Positions 28,201 to 40,200 of a stretch of 64,000 bases of DNA are shown here, one piece after another. The first letter of the stretch is position 1; every line of letters starts with the position of its first letter. The stretch lies in NCBI GenBank assembly GCA_000934455.1, contig KN884788.1, positions 21,986 through 85,985 of the forward strand. Reading direction: 5' to 3'. Below the pieces are notes generated by a model. It was not told the DNA's origin, did no database searches, and worked only from the letters and a program-made list of their open reading frames with translations. A program made the position numbers and the translations under genes. The DNA comes from Apostichopus parvimensis (taxonomy: Eukaryota > Echinodermata > Holothuroidea > Aspidochirotida > Stichopodidae).

Positions 28201-31200
28201 TTTGGCATAGGCTAGGCCCAATTTATGTTGAATATATCAGGAATGTCAGGATTTTAGATGAAAATAGTGCTGGGCAGGATTCACGATTTTTAAGACAGTG
28301 TTGGGCGGTAATTTTTAGTGCTGGGCGGTGCCGCCCAGTGCGTGGGCACATCCCTGTATATATATAATTTCTGATCTGGTTGTAGGTTCTCTTTGATGGT
28401 TGTTGCAGCCCAGCTGTCATTTACTACTGCACACTAACTGATTCTTACAAAGTACATCGAGAGACTGACTGCATCCTGCAAGATGAAGACATTTTCACCC
28501 AGCTGATCCTCAACTGGAGGATCTGGAATCAAGGAGATCCATCCTTATTCTGCCTCCTCCTAGACGCCATACAGATGCTAATCAAACGCAACCACCCTCA
28601 TCGTAACTTCAACTTTGAGAAGCTGCAGAGTGTCGGCCTCGTTCAGAAGCTGCTCGTCATGTGCAAGGTTCGTCGGATGCAATCAAACTTGTCCAAAAGG
28701 TTCTTGGCATGAAAAAATATTTCTTCAAAAAATGCAAAAAAAATCAAAAGAAGGGAAATTTCCTTTAAGACAACCCCTTGGACTTTGGTGGGCCAATAAA
28801 ACCCAATCCAACAAAACCAAAAGAAATCAACCTCATGAAAACCCCTTCCCTGAGCTTAAGGCTGCTATCGTCAGCTACAGTGTTGTCTTGTCTCTCATAT
28901 CTTTGGTTAAGATTTTGCCTTGTGCAACTTCATACCATGCACAAGTCTACATGCAAGCATTCAGTGACATTATGCGATCTGTGTTGTGGTTGTACCTAAA
29001 TCAAACGTTATGCCTGGCTGCAGTACAGATATTCTTTATGGTGAATGGATCACAAAAAAAATGGTGAAATAGTGTGATCTGTTGCTGCTAATATTTTGCA
29101 AAACATTAGAATAATAGGTATTTTGTGATTCATTAGACTCTGAATCTGTTGTTTATCTCTCTTCCTACCTATTAAATTAACAAATATGATCGTTTTTTTG
29201 TTTTTTTTCATAGGAGAGGCATGATGATGACCTTCCTGCAGTTCCTCCTTCCTCTCTAGAAGGCCTTGTCAGACTAATCAGGACCATGTTAGGGCTTCCT
29301 ACAGATCCAGCGGATCCTCACCTCATGGCTGAGATTTCTGATTTCTTGCTCTCAACACATCCAGCTGTTAACACCTTTGTTTGTCATGCTCCTTCCAGCT
29401 TCTACTTCAACCAGCATAAATGTAAGTCATGCAGCTCTATATGTGCTAAATGGGTGTGGTCACCATGGTTACCGTAGTGTGGTCACCATGGTGACCATAG
29501 TGTTCACACTCATACTTTTTTCACCCTTTTGGATGTTGTCACTGTGGTGTTACTAAAACCATGTTTCTCCAGACTGTTACCATTTGTTTTAACCAACAGT
29601 TTTTGTGGCCAACATTGTTTTGGTTTATGATTGGTTTGTGTCACCATGGCATCACTTAAGTTTTTCTTTTGTCCCTTCTAATACATAATTTATACCACCA
29701 TATTGTTACTCTCAGCACATTTTCATAATGTAAATTCATTAGTGTGGCCACCATGGTACTACTTTCAGAATTTTTACATCCTTTTAATACCTGGGCTGGG
29801 TGACCATGGTGTCGCCAGCAGTATCTGTCTGATGCCATTTAATACCTGGGTGGGGTGACCATGGTGTCGCCAGCAGTATCTGTCTGATGCTGGGTGGGGT
29901 GACCATGGTGTCGCCAGCAGTATCTGTCTGATGCCTTTTAATACCTGGGTGGGGTGACCATGGTGTCGCCAGCAGTATCTGTCTGATGCCTTTTAATACC
30001 TGGGTGGGGTGACCATGGTGTAGCCAGCAGTATCTGTCTGATGCCTTTTCGTATGTTTACTTTACATCAGTCTCGTCGACAGTGGTACAGACATCTCGGA
30101 GCAGAACGAGAACCCAAAGTGTGGAATTGTCTGATGCCAAAGATGATGACATCAAAGGAGAGGATGCCAGTGAACATCATCCTTCCAATGGTCAAGACAG
30201 CCCTACCTTAGACAACAAGGATGCTGATAGCTCCATTTCCATAGCAAACACTGCAAATCAAACAGTAGACTCCATAGCAACTGTTGATGATCCATCAGGC
30301 ATCAGTAGTCAGTCTGGACATGGTAATGATAGCCCTTGCCTACAGCCTTGTTTGAAGCAAAAACATGAAAGAATAGAAGTTTATAGTACTTCAAGTCTCA
30401 ATGTGTGTTTGCCAAATTTTAACTTTGACTTTTCCAGCTTCCTGCCCTAAAAGCTCAGTGAAAATAACACCGTTCTATGCAATTTTCATATTAATAATCA
30501 TTATTTTTATTGAGTTATCTGTCGTTTAACATTTTGAGCTGAATAAAATTCGCCAGATTTTTGAACGAGTCTGTAGATTCTACAAACTTCATTCAAAATT
30601 TGCAAGCCCCGCCCAACAGATCATGGACCAATCAGATCTCTCTGTTTTGTTTACGACTGTTAGGCCTGTGTGCTAGCCTGTGTTAGGTCCATTCTCTTGA
30701 ATATCATATATCTTTCTTTCGGTCTTACCGATGTAGCTTGCGAAATTGTGTCATTTCCTTCCATTGCAAGGAATAAACAGGTGTTTTCAGATGTTTCCTC
30801 CATGAAATTGGGTAAAAAAAGTGGACAATACGAGTATATATCTAGGTTACATTTGTGTAATGAACATGATGATATGGATGGTCGCAGTGATTTTATGGTA
30901 AATTGTTGGCACCATAAGGGCAGCAGAAAATAAATTTCTTTCTTTCGATTGCGACAGCTTTTCTCCATTAAACCCACCTGGTCAGAGGGCATTTAGAATA
31001 AGAAATATTGAATCTGCCTTGGAAAGTTTGTTTTCCAAAATTCATCAACAAACACACATTGAGACTTTAAACTCAAAGATGATTAAAGGATTATCCAATT
31101 ATTAAAGTGGTTTGTTTCTCTGGTTTTTTTTGTTTTTACTACATTTTCTATTTTTATTTAAAATTTTATGTTCAGCTGTAGACTACTATTAAGTGATTTT

Positions 31201-34200
31201 GTGGTGGTTGGTTTACATTCGACTTCATATATGGTTAGAAAAAGTAGTAAAAAAGCCTGCCAAGGTAAAGGTACATAGGTTTGAGAGCCTGGAAGCTGTG
31301 GTACTTGTATGATCTTTAACACCAACAGACTGCGTCAGAGAAAACATACATTTACCTTCGATAAAGCTAAAATGCCGACTCAAGTTTTAGACGAGATTGT
31401 CAGCTTCGGTCAAATAGTCTTTGGAAAACAGTAAGTTTCATGTGAAACTGTTCCCAGTCTTGTTTCAACCCTTCTCCTGTTTGCTTTTCATGTGTCGTTC
31501 ATACTCATGGAATCTAACAAGAGCTGTAAGGAACCATAGATATTCTTAACCATTTTCCTGAATGAGTAAAATATATTCTGGTTGGACTTGGCTATGATCA
31601 TATTGTCATCAAAGTGTGACAGATACCGTTAAATTTCAAACCATTTTTGCTTGAAATAAAAGAAGAAGAAGAAAACTTGCATTTTCAAGTTAGTGACTGG
31701 AAATTGTCTGCCTATCCGGCAAACACGTTGAAAATTACACATTTGAATATTTACATTTGCTTTGATTAAACATAATTACGTCATCTATCCACTTCTGCAG
31801 ATTCACAGCCTCGCGAAGGTGGTGATTTTGTCATCCTCAGCATGGCCGACGTAACCTCTCCTACTTCTCTCAACAACCAAGATTTATCCAGTTTCAGCAG
31901 TTTGGGCGCCAGCGAGAAGAATCCCTCTTTGAACAAATTCAGTTCTTCTTTGCTGGATCTGTTGAGCGATGCCATAATGTCACAGAGCGAAGCTAATCTC
32001 GAAAAAATCCTGGGCATTGTTATTAAACTGGATACTCTGATTGTCTTAGCTCATCATAACTCCAGCCAAATAAGAACCAGCGTTGTTAAGGTGCGAGAGT
32101 AATAAACAACAGAACTTTGAAGCGAGCATCCAATGATAGTTGGATAGGGGAGGGAGGTGGGGGGGGGAGAGATGTTTTCTCAAATGTTATCCATATTTGA
32201 GAGTCTTTACATCATTATTTCATCTTTGGAATGTTTACGTTTTCTAACATTTCTACTTTGCTACTGGAAGTGTTGAGTGTGTCTGTTTCTTGGGTGTTTT
32301 TTGTTTGTGGGGGGGGGGGGGGAGTTGTGGGCTCACTCTCAGACAGTGGGGGCTCCCTTTCAGACAGTTATAGTTTGTAGTTTGCCAGATTCAGTATCAT
32401 CTGTTCAGGATTTATTTAATAGTTGGTTTGGTTTGATCAGTTATCAGACTGTTTGAGTATGTTTTAAAACTTTAGCAGTCATTGTGACAAATTTACCACT
32501 TTTCTTCACTTTTTGAATCCTCTGTGCAACTTATAAAACATAACTTACATTTTCTCATTTCCCAATGCTCTGTTACTGCCTTTCTGGAATTTGTTAATAC
32601 TCTTTGGCTATTTATTGGTCCTGGCATCACTCCTTTTTCTCTCTTTAGCTTCTGTATTTAAGTGATAATATCGTTTCAATACACACAAATTTGATTCTGT
32701 GTAAACCTACGCATTCTGGGAAACACCGTGTCAGTCTCGTTGCTTTCTACTTTTCATTCAGCTCATTCATGTGTACTTCCACGTTGCCACGGAGGACCAC
32801 GTCGAGTCCTACTTAAAGAGCAGAGTCTTTCACTTATTAGCCAATCAGCTTCACCAATATCCAGCAAGCAGAGAACAAGTGGAGGCATGTCTGCTGGTGT
32901 TATTCAGTAGGCCAGTAGGACTGGATGACCGGTAAGGCTCAAAGGATAGCTGTGGTGGACAGTCGTCTTCCAAAACAGCTATTAAGAAACCATTTTAATC
33001 CAATGTGCTGATATCAAAGTTACAAGTTTTCTTCACACACAGTACTGAAGACTTGAGCAAATCTAAATATGACATCATCAACGTACCACACATGCTTGAA
33101 TTTGTAGTGACTGTCTTTGTTTATGACAATGACAATTTTCTGAAACGTAGATGGAGTTTTCCAGATTTCCATTACAGGAGTAAGTAAGTATTATAAAGAG
33201 AAAAGAAAGAAAACTATTGGATAGTGAAGCAGATTTGGCTTGATGATGTCATCTTTGGACTTGCTTAAGTCTTCAGCTTTGTGTGTGGAAGGAAAATAAT
33301 AAAAGTGATATGCATCCTTTCTGCTTGGAAATGTATGAATACATAGAATTACCAGCCACTTGCATCTTGTTGAGGTCAAACATTGAATGAATGCATGAAA
33401 TTACCACTTGATTGCACCAGTTTGCTTATGAAAATGTATCAATGTATGAAATTACAAGCTGATCGCACCAGTATGTACAGGAAAATGTAGGACTGTATGA
33501 AATTACCAGCTGATTGCACCAGTTTGCTTATGAAAATGTATCAATGTATGAAATTACCAGCTGATCGCACCAGTATGTATAGAAAAATGTAGGACTATGA
33601 AATTACCAACTGATTGCACCAGTTCGTATAGGAAAATGTATGACTGTATGAAATTAACAGCTGATTGCACCAGTTTGTATAGGAAAATGTAGGACTGTGA
33701 GAAATTACCAGCTCATTGCACCAGTTTGTATAGGAAAATGTAGGACTGTGAGAAATTACCAGCTCATTGCACCAGTTTGTATAGGAAAATGTAGGACTGA
33801 ATGAAGTTACCAGCTGATTGCTCCAGTTGGTATAGGAAAATGTATGACTGTATGAAATTAACAGCTGATTACACCACTTTGCATATGAAAATGTATGAAA
33901 TTAACAGCTAATTGCACCAGTTTGTATAGAAAAATGAATGACTGTATGAAAGCACGAGCTGATTGCACTAGTTTTCATATGAAGATGTATGAATGTATGA
34001 AATTACCAGCTGATTGCACCAGTTTTCATATGAAGATGTATGAATGTATGAAATTAACAACTGATTGCACCAGTTTTCATATGAAGATGTATGAATGTAT
34101 GAAATTACCAGCTGATTGCACCAGTTTTCATATGAAGATGTATGAATGTATGAAATTAATAGCTAATTGCACCAGTTTGTATAGAAAAATGAATGACTGT

Positions 34201-37200
34201 ATGAAATCACGAGCTGATTGCACTAGTTTGCATATGAAAATGTATAACTGCATGAAATTAACAGCTGATTGCACCAGTTTTCATATGAAGATGTATGAAT
34301 GTATGAAATTAACAATTGATTGCACCAGTTTTCATATGAAGATGTATGAATGTATGAAATTACCAGCCGCTTGCATCTCTTTGAGGACAAAAAATGAATG
34401 AATACATTAAATTAACTGCTGGTTGCACCAGTTTGTGAATGAAAATGTATGAATGTATGAAACTACCCCAGGTTGCACCACATTGAGTAAGAAAAAATAT
34501 GAATGTATGGAAAGTTTGTATCATACAAATGTGAAAAACATAGTTAATTTAAAAAATATCAAACTATGTAAAAACCATCTTTTTAGTAGTAAAATTGAGT
34601 GCTGATTTACTTGTTGCTTAACTACACTCTTGCCAGGATTTGATTATAAACATGAAACTCTTTTACCTCTTCATAAGTCAGTCGGCCCTTTTCCCTTTTC
34701 TTGTTTTGACATGAGAATTATTTATGAAATGATACTGTTTTTTATTTCAGACTTGATTTTAATGACATGAGAGCTCCAGATGAGTTTAGCCAGATGTCGA
34801 CCATTCTCTTATTATCAGTACTGGAAAGATGTCTCCACGACCCTGTCCTCTGTACCAAGACGCTCTGTATAACCCTGCATGTCAGTTTACTTGATCACTA
34901 CTCACGGTTTGAAATATCTTTATTGTTGTAATGACCTGTCAAATATTGCTATATCAGTGTCTGTCATTTCTTTCATCATGTTTGTCTGACATTTGTCAAA
35001 ATTTTTAGAAAATATGCCATTTGCAAATTTTGCCTTTGGAGTCTTACACAGAGTAACAAGAACTGAAGTATTCATTGTTTTTGTCATTGGTGTATAGAGT
35101 ATCTTCTTCTTTGGTATGTTCAGTGCCACATATGACCAGTAAAAACATGCCACAGGAAGCTATGAAATCCTGTCAATGCCCCCTTTGGTTACATGTGAAC
35201 TGCCTTAAATTCTGATTGTTGCCTTTTTCCCCCCATTGAATAATAATAATAATAATAACTAAGATTTATAATGCGCTAATTATAAACAAAATAGTGGTCA
35301 AAAGTGCCATACAAATAAATATGAATAGAAAGAAAAGCAAAAATAATATCCCATGTAGTTAATGTCTACTTCTAAGCAGCCTTCGTTCACCATATCTACT
35401 AAACACACAGTGACTTCTGACTGGATGATTTCGCCTGCCTCAGTAATTTTGAACTTAATGACTGCTGGGGATACATTCGCATCCATAGAGGAAGGGGAGG
35501 GCAGGGGGGTGGAAGTGGTCAGGGGAATAGAAGGGGCATTGGTAAGTGGTGATTTCTTTGATGGCAGCCAGCTGTGAAGGGTACAATTGTTCAACCACAC
35601 TGATATCTACTTTGTCTTCCTGATCTGACATCAAAAAGATGATGCATTTACTCTCTCCAGTGTTCAAAACGAAGAGTGCAGGCCCCCCCCCCTCCCCCAC
35701 GCCCACTAAATGAAGTCTTCGCCCAGATATTTGATGGTTTGTTTCCTTGTCATCCAACAGCTTTTTGAAGGTGTACCAGTGCTCATTCCTGTTCTTCTGG
35801 AGAATGGGTTCATCGAGGCTGTAGTCAATGTCCTGGCTGCTACCAGTGCACTCTGCTCAGATTCTGCTTGTCCCGAAGAACTCGACCTTCTCGTGGAGAA
35901 TATCCAACACCTCCTGGCGAGCATCGCAAACAAAGTATTCTAGTGAGCACTTAGGCATTTTTGAAAAAGTTCTTTTATTCAAATTTAAGATTTTTTTTCT
36001 TTTTCTTATTTGTTTTACTATTTAGCCTCACTCTAATTGCTAAAGATTTCCATTATTTTTATTTTCCCCCCCCCCTCTGGACATTTATAAATCCATGTCC
36101 CATAATCTTTTAATCCAGCTTTGCATTGGTCCAACATGAAGGGGGTATCTATGTCTTTGTATCATTTGGGAAGAAAAGAAAGAAAATCACAATATGAGCT
36201 GAGCCAGCAGCTTTATTCAGTGAACAGCCTGATAGTTTTAATTGACCAAGTGTTTATATACGGTAGGGTTACTGGTAGTACCCCACCAATATTACACCAA
36301 CGGCTGTAAACGACTAAGACAGGAATCCAGTTGCCACGGTTTAGGTGGATCATAATATTGTTTAGAAGTCAAAAACTTGAAGCAGGAAACATAGTAGAAT
36401 GACCGGTTTTTGAACCTTGCGTAGCGTATTTTCCTTCACATTCAGCTGAGATGCATCCGTACTATTTTTTTTCCCCATTGCATCAGCTAAATATTGTCTC
36501 TTTGAAGTTTTCAAATTTTACAAATAACTCTTGTTAAAGTAGGAACAGTTATTGCCAATTGTCATGATCAATCTACTCACAATCACTGTTCTTGAAAGCG
36601 GTGCATCATTAGAGGGAATTAGAGGGACCTGACAATGTAACCACTTACGTTGAAGAGAAAAAATATTCCCGCTGTTTGTTGAAATCACCATCTCAATAAC
36701 TCCAGTCACAGTTGATCGAATGCACCCGATTTTAGCTGGCTGAAGTGGTTGTCATGGAAGATGTTATTATAATCTTCTTGTCGATTTATCCGTGGAACCT
36801 GATACATTTTGGAACGTTTGGTTAGCTGTCAAAGTTCTCTGTACTTATTTTTTCCATCAAAATGCAATTTTTTTTGTTGGTAAAAGTATGATTTTTTTTC
36901 TTCTGTGATGAATGATTGAAATATTATAAAGAAAAAGAAAACATTTTAAGTTCAATTTCCCTGATGACATCATGCGCACTGCTGTTGCCAGGTGACTTTA
37001 CTAAATATCAGCAATTTATCAACTATACCAAAATTTGTATCTCTACAATACAAAGTGTTATGAGCATGTGGATTCATAAATTTTTTTTTTTCAAAATGCA
37101 GAAAACTTTCTGAAATATAGTATTTAAAGGGTGTGAAGACTCGCGCACAAAGAAACGTCTAATGCCGGTAATCTGACCTAGTTTTGAATGAGGTGTAACA

Positions 37201-40200
37201 GAAGTGTTAGACACCACCATTGATCCCGAAAAATACACACAGCTTGCTACCGTCGGTTATTAGACACTAGTGTACAGTCAGTACATACAGCTGCGGTCAA
37301 TACCTACAGCACAGTGGACAAACGATACAGCGATGGACATCTCAGGTCCAGCTAAAGATAACAAGGTATCACGTTTCAATACTGTCTGCATTTTGTAGCG
37401 ACACGAACAAAACGTCACTTGCAAGCAACGGAAAGTTAACTTTTTCAGATGGCCGCATGCGGTTTGGGGCGAGTCTTCAATGCCTTTAATGCAATCAACT
37501 TCAGCCACCAGAAGATCCCTGTAAGTAACTTATATGTCATACTACTGTTTGCAATGCCTAGTATTTGTGGGTTCTTTTTTTCTCTCTTTCCTACTTTTGT
37601 TGTCATTACTGTATCTAGTGGATCATTTTTTTATATTCAATTCTTCTAGTTTCAACAAACCTGACCTCTATCAACATTTTGAAGATATGATGATGCTTTT
37701 AGGAGGTCTGGAGGAGAGATTCAGGATAAAGTATGGTAAGAGATAATTGTCTGTTCACTCTGTCTGTGTGTGTGTGTGTGTGTGTGTAATGTTGTTGTTT
37801 GTTTGTTGTTGGTTGGTTGGTTTTTTTGATTGGTGCTCATGACAAAGAAGAATACTATATATTAGTATTTCTCTCAGACCTCCATTTGCTCAACAGCATA
37901 TAGAAAGATGAGAAGCAAATATTGCATGGGTATGAGAGGATGGGAATGAGATGGAACAGATTAGGTGGTTGAGGAAAATAATTTCAGTTTGGGAGAAATG
38001 GGTTTGCGGATTCGGAAAGGGGCGTTATGTGAGGGAGCATCTTCCAAAATGAACGAAATTCCATTTCCATGCAAGAGTAATTCTCACTTCCCCCCTTTTT
38101 GGGGAGAAAGGTTAGGCAAGGAGGAGTGCTTCTCGACCCCCATGGATATGATCGATTGAAGCTTCGAGGGTTAACTTTAATATTCGTGTTTCTTTTGGCT
38201 CTAAACAAAGATGCTCACTCTTTTAACCAGATCGTGACATTTTGAAAAACACCAGAAAATGATCTATTGTCTTTGAAGTAGTTGTGAAATTAATTTTAGT
38301 GGTTCTTATTACAATTTCTGTGATGTGACTGCAACAGAACCATGGTATGGGAAACCTTTAACTTCAGAAAGTTACTTTCTGTAGATTAGTTAAAAACAGG
38401 TTATATATCATTAATATGAAAAACCTTTGGACTATTCTTTGTATAGACGTTAAACTATTAAAAATTATGAAGCACTAACACTCTCCAAAAGAGTAATGTT
38501 GGAACTCCTCCAAACAGTAATTATAAGGGGGGGGGGGTAGGTTGGTAGGGACTAGCATCTATTAATAAGGTCAACTGGATTAAGGGTAGTTTATACGCAT
38601 ATCTTCACCATTCAAATGATGAAAGTGCAAACAAGGGAAATTTTTCTTTTTATTTCATAAGCAAAGTAATAGAATGTTGAAATGGAGGCTGTGAAGGCTC
38701 TCAAATACCGATCAATTTGTGATATTCTTGAATTGCCTATTTAACCTCAATTTATTAGTTAGTAATTTGATGAAGTGGTAATGTATTTTTGAGGTTAACC
38801 TTCTAAAGTGCAGCAACATATTTCACAATGTTGAGTGCTTTGTTATTACGGCAAGTGGAAGCTTTGCTTAACGGTTTCTGATTGTTACAAACTAAACCAA
38901 TCAAGATCTTGTAAGTGGGGCTTTGCCATGTGTCAAATGGGAGGGCACTGTCATATAGGTTCCTATGTGCATGATCTGTACTGTTTACAGATCTCTGAAT
39001 CAAAGTATCCTGATGAACTTGCATGCAGGAAAAGTTGAAGGTTTCAACTGTGTAATTTTAACACACCTTCTAGAAATTACCAATTAAGGTGCGTAAACGA
39101 AGTTTGTTTGACTTTAAACGTTGAACATGTTATGTCTTCAGTAATTAGGAAAGACATTGTTTATACTTCTAGTGATCGACTTATGGTTCCCGCCATGCTA
39201 CTGCCGGTGGTACCATGCTGATGGTTCTAGATGTTGACTTAGCTCACGGTTGGGAATCCCCATTGCTGAATAAAAGTGCATTCTCTCTCTCCTACAGGAA
39301 CCGATTCACTGGAGACGGAAATCATTCTCGAGACCCAGTCGTACATCTTCCGTGAAGTTTTAGAGTATTTCAGAACAGTAACCATGGCAACTGATTCAGC
39401 TATGGGCAAAAAGAAGATATTGATGATCCTGAACAGGACCAAGACTTACGCAGGTCGGGCACTCGGAAAAGATCAAACTATTTATTCGCTCTTACCTTTT
39501 GCCACTTGCCACAGTTGTGTTCCATATGTTGATTTCACTCTCCACCCTTTCAAAATTTACAAATGCACATAGGTGTTCATGACAGGTAACATAGGTAGAG
39601 TTGGCCAATAGAGTAGTTGGTGAAGTTAGGGTCAGGTGATTGGGTCGCTTTAAACAGGTTTGCACTAATTAAGGTGACTTTCAGTATGGACAATATGATG
39701 CCATTTTTAATTCCAAAGAGAATCTATGAATCAATTTTTTTTAAATAATTTGGTGAAAAAGAGAACTATCTGTCAGGGGTCAGGAGTTAATGGGGGACAT
39801 GTGCTTGCAATAAAGGATTTCCTCCTTTTGAAGAAAATCTCTCTATTACACATCAGGCTTAAACTGCTCAAAACATACTAACAGGTGTTCTCATAGTTGA
39901 GTTTAATACGGAATCATTATTGCCCGATATAAACTCAAATTAGATTTGATACGGTGCAAGATTATTGTCATCTGTGGAAGGTATGGTTAAAGAGTGAAAG
40001 AAACTGAACATCGTGTATCACAAGTCAGACAATATTTTGAAGCTAAATTACATGTAGGACTTTTAATAGCTATCTAGTAACAGAAACCTGTCGTGGTAAT
40101 AGTTGCTATGGTTTTTTCCATACTTTTTGAATTTGAGTCGGTTTTCTGTTACAAACAGATACTGCTATCATCTAATCAAAGTTTAAATAATAGAAACTTA

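Noticed and set aside
30323-30450. Exon 19 running on to a stop at 30448
   Set aside because: The tail beyond the gtaatg donor has no LYST similarity, while the donor joins exon 20 in phase 1.
33895-34401. 168-codon repetitive ORF as a secreted or structural protein gene
   Set aside because: It lies inside a 51-bp minisatellite in a LYST intron; the open frame follows from the repeat period. There are no splice signals or signal peptide.
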